DNA of 64,000 nt from Amblyornis subalaris (taxonomy: Eukaryota; Chordata; Aves; Passeriformes; Ptilonorhynchidae). The stretch is from positions 2,305,299-2,369,298 of the forward strand of contig JACAXG010000108.1 of the NCBI GenBank assembly GCA_018881555.1, written 5' to 3'. Under the pieces are notes generated by a model. That model was not told where the DNA came from, did no database searches, and saw only the letters and a list, made by a program, of their open reading frames with translations. Made by a program: the position numbers and the translations under genes. The first letter of the stretch is position 1; every line of letters begins with the position of its first letter. This document shows positions 46,251 to 59,479 of the stretch, in pieces.

Positions 46251-48910
46251 CCTTTACACATGAACCAGAGCTTTGAGCTCCTCCCATGAGCATGTCAGTC
46301 TGTCTCAGAAGAAGGATAGAGCCAGAATGAATTAAACTATATCTATAAGTGCATTTCTGAGCAGCCTTACTCTAGATTATATTTCATTACAAAGCACTTC
46401 AGCAGGTGTTTGAATTCAACCCTTAAAATAATCAAGAGTGGCATTCATATGCTAAAAGAGAACCACACAGTCAAGTGCTTTGCCGAGTGAGAATACTGGT
46501 GAAATTGGTAATTTCAAATGGTTTTAAAGTACTTGAAATTTATTCTACACTGCACTGACAATCTCACATACTCTTAAGATTATAATTACAGTGTATAAAA
46601 ACAGTAAAACAGTCCCTGACGGAAGGTCTGGCAGTCTAATTAAACAAAAGCAGCAAAATCCAACAAAGAAAAGAGACATAGAGCAGGAAATTAAAGTGGA
46701 ATAAACCCCAAGATTTGTGATCTTTAGGTTATCAATAAAACCGTATTGCCTCCTCAGGCAAACTTTTCTGGTTATTCTAACAGTTTCTGGGCAGGCACAA
46801 CATACAGACAGTGCTAATTTAGAGTTTTCAGAATCTCCTAAATAATTCCTTGAAATCAGTTGGGTCTGATGTTCCTCTGAGAAATGTAAGCCTTTGAAAT
46901 AATTCTATTTCATCTCTACTTAAAAACAAACAAAAAATCAGTATAGCTCTACATTATACTCTAGGCAAGATTTTTGAAATTTTTTTGGAAAGAATTTTCA
47001 AATAAAGGAGGCAGATGAACCAAAAAGACACCACATTAACCTGTAAGCTAAATACTTCTGCTAAATGCAGGATTCAGAATCTTGATTAAATATTTTAAAA
47101 TCTATTATATATACTTATCATGATTTCACATTAAAAAAAATAATACATTACAGGAATAATTATAGGATATTTATAGAAATTGTGGAATAACTTTTGATAA
47201 ATACACAGTATCATTAGATTCAGTATGACCATTTGGAATATCCTGAGAAAGAAAATAACAACTTGCAAACTCCCTTTTTGGCAATTTTAAGAAACATCTT
47301 GCAATGCCCAACAAGTTTTTGGCAACAAAGAATGAGGCTGCTCACTTGTATAGTCAAGCAGAATGCTCCTTACAGGCTTCTCGATCCTCTAACCATGTCT
47401 TTTACAGGGGAAAATGAATTTGCCAGAGAGAAGCTCACTAGACAAAAGAAATGCTTTATCCAGTGAGTGCTTCATAGCTCCTGACAATGTCAGTCATTTA
47501 ACTCTTGCCAGGAAAAGTGAATCCTGTCAAGCCATTCCAAGATCAACAGCATACATTTCTACCTGGCAGTAAAAGATAGCTCTTTATTACTCACAGGGAT
47601 TAATAAGCACTGCAGTGTTAGCTCCCATCTCCTGGCCAGATTCCAGTTCAGGTCATTGCCTCCTGTCTCCCCAAATTCTCTTTGCAATTCCCTTAGGTCA
47701 GACACTCTACGGTCTGCTCTAAGCTGTCCATGCACTGTTAAACACCAGAAGGGGCCACTTTCAATGAATGAATGACACAGTGAGCTAAAATCTCCAGTTT
47801 TCTCCAGCTGTAATTCACAAAATGCATCACTGGCATCCATGAAGCATTTTTCTAAATGTTACTGGGTCACTCAGTATGTTTTACTTAATTGTGAATAATT
47901 TGAATGAGTCCTTTATTGTGTGCCCAGGTGTTTTCATTGGCTTGCAGACTGAGGCCAACCAGGATCACAGTCAAAAAGGATTCACTGAGATATCAGTGAG
48001 ATGCCTCATGAGGCCCTAAGCGTGTAGTTACTTCAAGCCTTCAAAAAACATGGCCAAATTGCGCATTTTTCTCTTGTCTGCCAAAACACGGCAGGAGTGA
48101 GGGAAGGAATAGGATATGCCAAAATGTTCTGTTGTAAAGCATCAAATTCTTGCCATTTCTGGCTGGGTGCTCTCATTTTACCATGTACTTGCATCACTAC
48201 TTCTTCTCAGAGTATTAAATGCACAGCACTCAAGGTCAGGGCCACAACTCCATCGAAATTAAAAAATTCCACAAAATATTCAACTATATGCAAACTACTC
48301 TGCCTGTTGGTTAAATTTCAATGCTTGCTCCCACACACATGACTGTAAGGGAGATTCATACCTACTAAAGCGGATCCTGTCCTTTACACTACACTACCTT
48401 TACATTACAATCACAAATTATCTTTCCTTTTTGCATTCTTTACTGTCATTACATTGTTTTTTATTAATCTAACCATTTTGATAACAAAACATTAATAACA
48501 AATTGAAAATAATTTCAAGTGCTGTGCAGACACCAGAATAAATTTCTGCTACCAGTAAAACAGATGGAGAAAAAACTACTTGTGCTGGTAACAGAATATT
48601 AGAAGCCACAATTTCATATTTGCTTTAGTCATGAAGACAGGCACTTAATCCACAATGCACCACCATGAATTTTTTATTATTTCATTTCAAGGGTTATCAA
48701 TATGCATGTCCTTTTCCTTTTAGGGTGAGTATTTCTTTTGTCACAGTTTTATTAGTTTTTCAATCCCTTCACAAGTTCCATTGTTCAAGTTCTATTTATG
48801 CACCGTCTCTGAGGGCAACAAGCAGGTTTCTGGAGAGTTGCAGAGGGGAATCCCAAAGAGCATACGGCCACGAGAAAATACCATTTCCTTTTGATAATGC
48901 ACGGGCACCT
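46251..48910. other. unique AT-rich sequence, no gene seen
   Basis: No exon, RNA gene or transposon is recognised. A- and T-rich runs are frequent around 46920-47150. Confidence 0.4.
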
Positions 48911-48941
48911 GTGACAGTCCCACACTGAATGGGACTGTCAC
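48911..48941. repeat. perfect 12-bp inverted repeat with 7-nt loop
   Basis: GTGACAGTCCCA and TGGGACTGTCAC flank the loop CACTGAA. As RNA the stem could extend by one U-G pair. The arms are GC-balanced, so this is not an AT-rich chance palindrome. No transposon ends or terminator context are recognisable. Confidence 0.85.
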
Positions 48942-51762
48942 GCAGCTTGATTTCCCACAGAATTAATGGAGAATCAAAGCCAAAGGGTGTCCAGGTGGAC
49001 AAGAAAATCCAGTCACCTCAACATTACAACAACTGGGTGACATACTCCAAAAGCAGCTCCAGAAGCCACCACAGCAATTACTTTGTTTGCCTGCAGTTTC
49101 TGTAAAGAAAGAAAATCCTGCCACTGGTAAAATATCTTTCATTGTCTGCTACCTGGGTGCTTTGATTTCTATCCAAATACCAAGAAGCAGGACAGGTGAA
49201 GTAATTTCTGAACAAAATTGTGTAAATATGTCAAATGCAGCTTACAAAAAATCAAATACAGGCCCCCAAAAAGGTGAGGAATATAATCAAGCACTTCTCT
49301 CTAGAACCTCAAATGCATTTGTCAGGCCAAGAGCTCAATTCTTCATTGCTTTATGCAAAAATGGTTGGAGAACATGTTCCTTTTATGTTGTCATTTTGTT
49401 ATGACACCAATTGCATTTATTTCCCCCAATAACAAAGATGTTCAGTTCAAGACAAGATCTGAAGCTGCTCTGAATGTGCCAGAGCTCCTCAAGTTCAGGG
49501 CTCCTTCTAAAACAGGGAAGATGCTCACCAGGTAGTTTTGAAAGTAATAGCAGGAGATAAGTATAAAACTCCTTTTAAACTGTGCCCATCTGAAATCATA
49601 CTGTAAATAATTTTGAAACAAAAATAAGCAAGGACAACAAAATCTTTCCATTAGAGAGAAAGATGGGCTTTGCATCCAAGGCAGTGACATTCAGATTGAG
49701 GTATCTGGACACAGTTCCCAGTTCCAACTGGACTATTACAGTGACATCTGGGAAAAGCATATCCACACTCTCATCTCACAAACAAGGATATCTAAAATCT
49801 TCTTTCTTGTTGTGTTACTTTAGAATATAAACTCTTCAGGTCCAGAAACACATGCACACCTAACCTACTTTTTGAATAGTGAGATGAAAAATCATTCTGC
49901 AAATGTCTTGGAAAAAAATACTCTGTTTGTATCTGAGAAGATTTCAAGCTGTTTCTATATCACAAGTAACAAGCCTTTTAATCATTCATACTTTTATCTA
50001 TTACATGTGCATATAAATAGCAAAAAAAAACCCACAGATATTGAATGATAAACCAGACAGACTTTAAAAAATATTGATTTCCTCCAGCTGCATTGCTGTT
50101 ATGGGGTTGTCTCTCATAGACTGCAGCAGGGATAAAATGCAGAAAGAAGACATTCAGTCTCCACTGTAAAAACAGGATTTTTTTAAAACAGAGTTGCAGC
50201 TGAGAACTTAGGAATTACAAGGGTAAAGTAATAGAATGTATATACTAACTGGTAATTTAAAAGGCATAACTCCAGTAGAATAAGGTGGAAGGAGTACTTG
50301 AAGGTGGTGGGTTCAGAAGCTACCCAGGCATCACTGCAGATCTTCCCCACCTATTTCTCTCTTCTTCTTCCTTCCTCTTTTTCTGAGCTTCATTGTAAAG
50401 AAATAAACTATTCAGTTAAAGGGTCAATCAGCCCTGTGCCATCTTCTTAAAATATATATCCCGGCACAAAATTTGGCACTGCTGTCCCTCTTGACACAAA
50501 CACAAAAAGATTAAGTTAAATATTATTTTGTTAAACTATCCTCAATAATTATGCCATTAGCAATGCAATGTTAAGCCTCAGCCTTTACCTTATCATATAA
50601 ATAAAACGGTCCATTCTCTTATTTATTAATTTTGTTCCAGAGTATAAAACCATGTGATACCAAAAAAAATTGAGAATTCACTTCTCAGGGAAACCAGCCC
50701 TTGATCATTTTTACTGATGTCATTTGAAGTGATTGGTGCCCAAGATCTCTGGGATAAAGAGCCCTACCAACCTCGTGCAGCTGTCACTGAAATAAGCAGC
50801 AAATTAATGATGTATAACCTAAAGCTTCAAGTTCCAGTGGCATTTTTATACTGATATCTCTTTGGAAGGCAAGAAGAGATCAACTTCTAAAATATTAAAA
50901 CACCCAATTCATTCTTTAAAAATGGAGGTTGTATGCCCAGCACAATTTTAAGACTTTTTGATCTTGATCCTGCATTACAAAGAAGGACACCTGATTTTCC
51001 TTAGCTATTCCCTGGACACCTTGTTATTCCCGTTCTCTTCTCTGTAGTCCCACTACCTGACCTCCTTTCTCAACAGAAAATCTCTTCATTTTCTGTTCAT
51101 GTGGAGTTTCCATAATGCAATCAGTGTATGTTCTCCTGTTAGTGAACTATTTTGACTCACAGTTACTTTTTTACTGTGGCATAAAGAGGGATTAACGCCA
51201 TGCTCAAAGTGTGTCCTACAACAACTGTGTTGTTGTAATTCTCCATAGTGAAAGGAAATGGGATAATCTCCAAGCAGGTTGCTCCTAGCACTTGAAACCA
51301 TGCCAAGCATGATGGGTTTTATAGGTTTCCCTTTCATCATGAACATCAGGCCAGTTTGGGGGCATGAAATGTTGTCCATACACAACGTAAGAGCCAAGAC
51401 TGAGCTTGGTCTTGGAGCAGAGCAGAGCAGATTTTGCTCCTCAGGAAAGAGTGGGACACTTGGGCAGAAACATACATGGGAACTGCCAAATGGGCAGTTT
51501 CACTTCCTCCAAGAACCTGAGGGTTTCATTTATAAAAACAGTTAAAACTTACAGTACTTACACAAAGAACTGAATCAGCAACACTCAGGATACCCACTGC
51601 CACTTGAAGGAGATCAAAAACTATTTTTAGATAATATCTCCTATATGTACTATTCTTATTGATTATGGCAACACACAGTGAGAGCTTTATGAAGTGGAAT
51701 TGAATTTGCTTTACAATACACTGAATACTGATTATATTGTGTAAATGCTGCTGCACTGCACC
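48942..51762. other. unique AT-rich sequence, no gene seen
   Basis: No recognised exon, RNA gene or transposon. Confidence 0.4.
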
Positions 51763-51805
51763 ATTTCCTAGGGGATGAAGACAAACACTTCATCCACTAG
51801 GAAAT
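51763..51805. repeat. 18-bp-arm inverted repeat with one mismatch
   Basis: The left arm ATTTCCTAGGGGATGAAG (51763-51780) and the right arm CTTCATCCACTAGGAAAT (51788-51805) pair over 18 positions with a single G/A mismatch. They are separated by the 7-nt loop ACAAACA. As RNA this would be a stable short hairpin, shorter than a typical microRNA precursor stem. No mobile-element context is visible. Confidence 0.9.
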
Positions 51806-54081
51806 AGGGGTAATAAACATTATGAGGCTCAGAAGCTTGAATGTTTTGTATCTCTCCCTCTTTGCACACTCACATGCTTGTCTGGCAGCCAATTAACTTG
51901 GTCCTTGAGAGAGAAGTTCTTACTGCACTCTGCAAAAATGGACATATAAAGGCTCTAGTCTCTTTAATATACTGCAATGTGAAAAATACTTTAAGGCTAC
52001 TGTAACTTTCTTTATTAACTGTTTTTATGACTTTTATGCTGTTTCCCATCTGACCATACTGCTACAGTGGCTGCACATTATGGAGTGCTCCTGTCAGCAA
52101 GGGTTGATGTGCACACCAAGGGCAAGGCTTTATTTAAATTCAGTGCACTGAGACTATATATTAGAGGCACCTTCGTGAGGAAGTGCTTCTCAGAGTTACA
52201 CAAGCTCTTCAGTGAGCACATGCGAAAAAAACAGAGTCTATGTACTTTGGTCCAAGTGCCTGAGGCTCTGGGATACTCAGCTCTGAATTAGCATATGAAG
52301 CCAGATGAGAAAAAAAAATCAAACACACACCAACTCCAGGATGCACAAACCTTTATGATAATCAGCTACATGGGCCAGGTGTGCTTGTTTAATTACATTC
52401 ACTTCATATGCAGACTGAGATTATTAAGGAAGAGAAAACATAAGGAATTGTCAGAAATCGTATTGTGCATAAGAGTTTAGATAGTCTGGAAAGAGATTTA
52501 CAAGCAATTTAGTGTATCTCTAAAACTACCTTGTTCTAGAGGTCGCAAAACACCAACAAAAAAAGGAGAAATTGTAGTAAACATGCAAAAATATCCTCAT
52601 TACACTCTGTAAAAACTTATGTTCTGACCAAAGGGGCTACTTGAAAATTTGTCACAAAGGCCTGTTACAGTTTTTAGTGGGAAGTGGATTACATTGGATG
52701 GGGTGTTTGGGAAGATTGCAGAAGCTGAAGTGACTCCCTTCCTCTGAGACACCACAGTGAGAAATGCAGAGGTAACAGCAAGGGAGAATGGCTGTGCTGC
52801 CCTTTGCGAGATGGGGTGGTCGGACAAATGAAGGCAATTTATCACTCATACCCCGAGCACACACCTAGGACCTGAGCCATACTTCATCTCTCATTGGCTG
52901 CCGCTGCCTCCCATTCCTCGCACGGCTGCTGGGCACTCCCCGGGAAGCTCCACACCCGCACCAACTTCTTTCCCCATCTCATATCTCATCCTGTCTCTTC
53001 TACTCCTAAATATCTTCTGTTTCCTCTCTCTGCTGTTTCTTAGGTCATTAACCCCACTGACTCCCGCCTACACTTTATCCCTCTCCATCATCAGCTCCTT
53101 CCCATGCTCCACAGCACTTCATTAGTGTATTGCCCCAAAAGCAAATACCCAGCAGTCATTTTTGCTGCTACCTAAGGTTTAATTTTCTCTTTTTGTATCT
53201 GATTTTCATACACAGATGCACTCTTTTCTCCACGTTTGTGCTGACTTGCTCTCTTTCTTTTTCCCTTCAACACCTTTAAAGTTCTTTGTCTGTATATTCC
53301 ACCAGCTAAGTGATATTTTTCTTCCTTTGCAGCAAACCAGATATTTTAAACAGAAGGGAGCTGCAAGTATTTCATGACCAGTAGTCATGGACTCTAAAGT
53401 AACAATTATATTCTCTGCCTTTCAAACTGGCCTTTTATGATCCCATTTTATCCCAAACACTCAAATAATTTTGGAGCCAACATTAATCTAGATATATATG
53501 CCCCTGAAATTAATGTATTACCAGATAATAGGAACCCAATGTATCTCAAATGTAAGGAAAGAGCACCTTAGGGAAATAAAACTCCAGGAACCACCCACAG
53601 CTAATTTATTTTAGATGTATGTATATGGTTCAAATTTTATAATATCCCAGCTGAACAAGGCAATCTTAACCTTCACTGGATTATTATAATTTCCAAATTG
53701 GTTGCCCATCCTGCTTTATGCCTTAGGGAAGTTTGTATCAAATGGCATTGTTAGAGCAGACAAACCTCTGGAGTGGGATTTGCTTTGGTGGAAATGATTA
53801 AAAACGAGGAGGGCATTACAGCTCCAGTAATGTATGCTTAAACTGTACAACTTGACGGCTGTAATCTTAACTAAGGAACTGATTGAAACCTTTCAGCAGA
53901 TGCCTAAACTGCTCCTTTCATGGGATCTCCTCCCCTTGCATGAAGGTGCCCTGTTGTGGGTGCCTTCAACAACATTCTGAATCTGTATGAGAATATATAT
54001 TGTTCTAATAAGTATACGATGCTACTGACTTTACAGTATTTATATTTTATATTTTGTATTCTCAAACGCTGTCTGAATCTA
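51806..54081. other. unique sequence, no gene seen
   Basis: Mostly AT-rich. The segment 52870-53100 is pyrimidine- and GC-richer with a few CpGs and a reversed CCAAT (CATTGGCTG), but it is too weak to call a promoter. 53740-53900 has several ATTA-type motifs. Confidence 0.35.
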
Positions 54082-54123
54082 ATTAAATGTTCTGTGTTCT
54101 CTGTCCATTAAAAAAAAAAAAAA
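54082..54123 (+). other. polyadenylation-like signal followed by A14
   Basis: ATTAAA at 54082-54087 precedes a run of 14 adenines (54110-54123) by 22 bases, the spacing of a genuine mRNA 3' end. This could be the 3' end of a retrotransposed transcript lying on the plus strand. No parent gene is recognised upstream and no target-site duplication is found, so chance remains likely. Confidence 0.25.
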
Positions 54124-56960
54124 GCCAACTTAGTATGATATTTTTGTCCACATTTTACATGTGCACACCACTAATCCTGAGAGCTCGCTTCCCTCTTTGT
54201 ATCCTCTGTACCACGGGATGACTCTTACGTGCAGGAAGTTGCCAGCATCATTATTTTAGTGCAAACATATGAATTTCTATCACTCTCATAGCTTTTGGGG
54301 AAAGTAGCAAGTCATGCAGCTACATTTCTTAGCACCTCTGTAAATATGTACACACAAACTCTTTGTCCTAAGTTTCCAAGGCTTGCAGGATTCAGGAAAT
54401 CCGATAAACTCGTGCATCTGCCTTTCTGTTAAAGACTTTCTGCCTTTCTGAAAGGGTGGCTGTTTTGGAAGACTGGGAGTTGCTTTTAATTAAACAAACC
54501 AATTTCATGGTTGCTTATTCATATGAGTAGATGCAAAAAAGTGTTATTACACAAGGGTTCCCAACCCACTGGGCAATATTCTGGTGCCCATCTGTCCTCA
54601 TCAGGATGAAGCACAATGCTGAAACATTTGAAACATGGCTGTGGAATGGCATTTAAAGTCTCTCTAGGGACGAAGTCAAACCTCGTGTTCACAGGGAATT
54701 CATCTATCATCTGTGTTTGCCCTCAGAAAAAAACAACACAACATACCTGGGATAGGAGGCAGAGTCTGCAGATTCCACTGTGAACATGGAGGGAATTTCA
54801 GCAGGCACATTATCACCAGCTGAGAGCCTACCCTGATGTTTGTAGTTCAAATCTATTAAAGGCCATCTACACTATAATTTGCCTCTGTTAAATTTTAAAC
54901 TCCATAAGCCAAATTGCTGCAAATAAGTATGTGGAACCTCTTATTTCCATTAAAGCCAGGTTTTCAGTATAGCTCAATTCAATTAGGAGCTGCCTTTCTT
55001 TACTAAGTCTGTTCACAGCAATTTAAATTTTACTTTAGCTAATGTAGTGAACCAGTGTAAATTTTCATGCAGACAATTCCCACCTTTCCTTTCTCGTTAT
55101 CACTGATCAGAAAACAGCAACATATTTCTAAATGAGTACTTCTTGTAGCCTTTTCTCAATTATACTTTACCAGTGATTGCCTTTTGCACATTAAGAACTT
55201 TGATTTTGTTATATATCTTTACTGAAATTGGAAAGATGCCCATTCAATAATCCTTGATAACACACACTCTGAATGCAGGCAGAGAAGCTTTCCACATGAC
55301 CTGACCTGAAAGCACCAACTAATAGAAAGCTCTTTACCTTCACTTTTCTTGGTCACTTATGCCAGTCACAAAAAGTCAGCAACTTTTCATATAGGTATAA
55401 TGTGGGTTGATATATAAAATTTAATTTATATATATGAAATGTACAATAATATACAAGTATTTACTCCTGATGAGATGGTTTCGTTAGCATGAGATGCTGA
55501 GAGATACATAGGAAGGTTGAAAGGTTCTGCTTGCACGAGTATTTTTATCCACTGCCCAAAAACTCAGAAAAGAGTCTAAAGAAAAAGAAATCAATACACT
55601 CTTCTCATGAAAGATGTGAGATCAGATGCTTTTTTTTTCTTTCTTAGGAAACTCAGAAAAGAACAAAGGTGTTAACAAAAAACAGTGCTGAAGCCATTAG
55701 TCCCTTCAGATAGCAGTGCTATCTCCCTGCAGCTACAGATTGCTGCATGCTTTATTTAACAAATTCCACTCTCACAGGTGCATATTTATGTGCAGATACT
55801 CCTGTGATTATATCCTTCCATGAATATAAATCCCCACTTAGGAGTTATCAAGCGTTATCAACCTTCATTCGTATATATACACACACATTCTCATCCTGAA
55901 CACAATTGCGACAGCGACACGAAGAGATTCTCATAAAACTGGTACATGAAAAAGCAGATTTTAAAGCCCTCTAAAACGTACTTCAGTGTTCACACATTAT
56001 CTGACCAGAAGAGAGGGTCCAGAGGTAATAATCCTAAATTCCTAAAATGTTTGCAGCATTTCATATTAAAGCTGTAAACATTATCCATGGGAGACACTGG
56101 TTTTCACATAACACTTGGTCAAATAAGTTGTCAACAAAGGAACAGAAAACAAACTGAACTTGCAGCAAATATAAATGATATTTTGGTTGAACATAATTGA
56201 GTGTTGACAGCTACGTGCAGGCAGTTCGAAGAACAGAAAGAGAAGAAGGGAAAGCAGAGCATCAGCGTGACACAGCTCCTCAACTGGATAAAAAATTTAC
56301 ATCTACATGGCATCAAACAGCTTATAAAAGAGACTTGTGGGGTAGAAGAGCAGAAAGAAGTAAGGGCTGGAAACAGGATTCCCCTGAGGAACAGCACGAG
56401 CGGGATTTCCCTATGATGATGTGGAAAACCTAATCAAGTCTCCATCCTGTCGACACGGAGTTAATTCGACATATCATGGAAATTTTGGTAGCACAGTCAC
56501 ACCCTCAGGAGACAGAGTGGGACACTCAGTTTGCTTTGTAATGCCCTGGTAAGCAAAAATAGCTGTGCAGCCACACAGCAAGGGTTACCTTGCCCACTGC
56601 TTTCACGAACCAAGGGTCAGAGGAACATTTGCCTTCACCCAGCAGGTCTGACTGATGAGAGACATGGGGCCTCAGCTGGTATGCAAAAACGCATTTACTC
56701 CAATTAACCTGAACTAGGTATCTTTTGAGGGAAACAGCCACTGTTGATGAGAATTTCTGGCAAGGGAGAACACACAGGGGGATGAGTTACTCATGCACTT
56801 TGCTACTGCATGACAAGCACCATGACTTTCTTTACTTCAGTCTTGTATTCATCTGCTCTTAAATCCAACTGTTGTATCAGCCTTCAAAGTCCTTGTCAGC
56901 CGGTCTGTACCACTACATTTTTCCACAAGACAGAGATTCCCATACTTCAAGCATGTTCAA
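54124..56960. other. unique AT-rich sequence, no gene seen
   Basis: Small items only: TA-rich sequence near 55410-55440 and a short (AC)n at about 55874-55887. The part 56200-56650 keeps several CpGs (GACAGCTACGTGCAGGCAG, CCTGTCGACACGG) and no repeat signature. It may be a conserved element, but this is unsupported. Confidence 0.35.
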
Positions 56961-56981
56961 TGCTCCTTGCTCCTTGCTCCT
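56961..56981 (+). repeat. 7-bp tandem repeat, three copies
   Basis: TGCTCCT is repeated three times without mismatch. Confidence 0.9.
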
Positions 56982-57106
56982 GGTTTTACGTGTGGCCATG
57001 GGCAAGGGTGATGTGCCCAGGAAGCTCAGAGTGATGCCTTAAGTATTAGCTTTTGGATTTTTCTAATCCTGCACTGTATTGGTGTGTGATTCTGAACTCC
57101 ATATTA

Positions 57107-57515
57107 TGTGTTAAGCAATCTCTCTTCACATTCTGGTTAGACAAAACAATCCCTTCTAGGCCTGGCAGCCAAGGTCACCACCCTAGGCCTAAGTATAAAC
57201 AAAGGGAATTGGGAGGGGGATGAATGGGGGAATATTACGTCATTACCTGGAACTATAATTGGACAATTAACTTCTGATATGCAAATGTACCAAACTTATA
57301 TCTGGGGGGAAAATTCGTGATCAGGGTCCATCTTGGGTCCAGCCTAGCTGAAGCTTCGGCCTCGGCCAGGCTCTGTACTGCCCAAAGGTGTACCAGTTGA
57401 AGGCCTTCAATAAATTCCTACCTTTATCCACTAACTTTGCTCAGTCTCTGTTTCAGGTACTCCTATTTTAGGCATCAAGAGAGCAACACAAAGCAGCTGA
57501 CTTTGTGCGACCACA
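57107..57515 (+). mobile_element. ERV LTR with polyadenylation signal
   Basis: The segment ends in a retroviral R/U5 pattern: CTTCAATAAATTCCTACC (AATAAA signal), ACTAACTTTGCTCAGTCTCTG, then CTGACTTTGTGCGACCACA, ending in CA directly before a primer binding site. Upstream U3-like sequence includes AGCCAAGGTCACCACCC and GATATGCAAATGTACC. The start is set at TGTGTTAAGC so that the LTR has TGT...ACA ends, which is approximate. The form is that of an avian endogenous retrovirus, and I cannot name the family with certainty. The element is decayed and makes no protein. Confidence 0.7.
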
Positions 57516-57516
57516 G

Positions 57517-57534
57517 TAGTGACCCCAACACAAA
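57517..57534 (+). promoter_or_regulatory. tRNA-Trp-like retroviral primer binding site
   Basis: TAGTGACCCCAACACAAA lies one base after the LTR's terminal CA. It differs at a few positions from the complement of the tRNA-Trp 3' end (TGGTGACCCCGACGTG-type), which primes reverse transcription in avian retroviruses such as ASLV. Its position right after the LTR end is the main support. Confidence 0.6.
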
Positions 57535-57710
57535 TGGGACCGGAATGCAGCCTTTGATTGTGATAAACACCTATCAACAGCTGAGTGGGCCAATTGGGGG
57601 TGTAAATGGCTCCCTAAGTAAGGCAGACCAGAATGGGGAAAGTGACTGTGGCTCAGTCAGAATTAACAAAATACTTTCAAACAGAGTAACAGGCCTGAGC
57701 TGACTTCAAT
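57535..57710 (+). mobile_element. ERV leader fragment
   Basis: The sequence following the primer binding site is GC-balanced to about 57710, then returns to AT-rich flank. An open frame runs across it from within the LTR, but it has no gag motif. No further retroviral sequence is seen downstream, so the element was cut off here. Confidence 0.4.
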
Positions 57711-59479
57711 CCACATGTCTCTTCCTGGCCCAGCATCTTGAGGGTAAGCAGGTTAAGACAGGTAAAGGGAATCACACTGGTATTGGGATTTATTTGTTTA
57801 AATAGGCAAATTTATTGCAATTGTTACATTTTTCTAAGCGTACTTTACACTCGCATTAGGTTTTCAATATATTTTGTATCACTCTGCTAAGTTAAAAATT
57901 GCATTTTACACTCAATATCTTCAAATAAGTAAGTTTGACACTAAACATTACACTCTCCATGCATGGGATATGTAAAAGAACCTGGTCTGAGGATACTGGA
58001 CTCTGACAATATTTATTACAGACTTTAAATCAACACCTTTATCAATGAAACATGGAACCTCAAAAAAGTGATGTCTAAATTGTTAAGGTCTTTTTCCAGC
58101 AAATCCACGTGCATTAGCATTCATTATATCCCACACTTTAAACTCTTTATCATTCGAGTCTCACAATAAACATTCCCTTGGTATGGACGACAGACTTACT
58201 GACAGGAAGTCCCTTTATCCTATCACAAAACTTTAATAGTTACTTTTGTCTCTGGAATTCCACAAACAAAAAAGGCAAGAATGTCAGAGAGACAGTTTAA
58301 TATAAACTTTTCCGAAGTTGAACTGGCTCTTTTCAGAGTTAAGCAACTTTAATGCATCATTTCCTTAAGCCACAGAGACATTTGTGCTGGTAAAATGTGT
58401 TCAACAAGACATCTACAGTGCCAGTACAGTTTCCCATATATCAGGGACAGATCTTTGATAAATGCTTTTCTTAACAATTGTCTGGTGATTTGCTGCCAGC
58501 ACTGGGTACTATTACACCACATTTCACTTGTTGGGATTCCATTCTGATCCTTGAGATTCACTAATTTTCAAGATCACTTTCTTCTGACTTGTACATGACA
58601 CAAACCAAGTTTGACTCTTTTCCCGTCTAATGCTTCCTATGCTGTGGATTTCAACACTGCACTTGTACCCCTCTTCAGGCCTCCATCATAACACCACCAT
58701 GATATAAAACTCTTCTAGTCATTATCGTAAACAAAACGTTTCACTCAGTATTATAAGAACATTGCAAAGCAAATTTTCTGGTTTCTTTTACGCTAGAGAT
58801 TGCCTCACTTCTTTTGATCAAGCCTGTCTGACACCCAAAGGTTTTCACATAATAGAGAAAGCCTAAAAACTACTTTTCCCTCTCATTATGCTGCACAAAG
58901 CAAAATACTTCAGTAATGCCCAAAAAGAAGAATCATCTGTTATGAAAGAACACCCAGCCAAAGCAGAAATTCACCTGTCCTTCAGGTTACCGATGCTAAT
59001 CCAAAGCTTTGGAAAACTATGTGTTTACAGTTGTTTTCCCAAAAAAAAAAAATCTTTGAAAATTCAGCCAGGATTGCCTTAAGAACAAAACTGTGCAGCA
59101 TTTCTTAGCATCAAACTGCTGAAATGGAAGGACCACATACACATTTAGAAAGGAAAAGCTCTGCAAGGTCTGAAGATTAAAGCTGAGGCAAATACCTGCT
59201 GTCTCCCGTGGTGAGAGCCAACACCCACGGGAATGGGGTAGAAAGGGCAAACTGTGTTCACCAGCCCATTTTGTTTATACCCAACCAGTGTGAATCAATG
59301 GACTAAAGTTAAGCAATTAAATTTTCTTTAACACATTTATGAGCCACTCAGAGCACACAAGTTGGATGTCTCATGTCACCTAAAACAACTCACACCAACA
59401 CCTTGCAAGCATTCTTTTGTATTTTTAAATTACACAATTTTTATAGCAATAACTGTGCAGGGAAAAAAAAAGAACCCAG
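57711..59479. other. unique AT-rich sequence, no gene seen
   Basis: No recognised exon, RNA gene or transposon. A stem-forming TCCCGTGG/CCACGGGA pair lies at about 59204-59232. Confidence 0.4.

Noticed and set aside
52870..53000. GC-richer stretch with a reversed CCAAT as a promoter or CpG island
   Set aside because: It has only about five CpGs and is far too short and weak. No TATA box, exon or first intron donor follows.
57437..57703. 88-codon frame running from the LTR into the leader, possibly gag
   Set aside because: It crosses U5 and the primer binding site, which real gag does not, and shows no gag motif.
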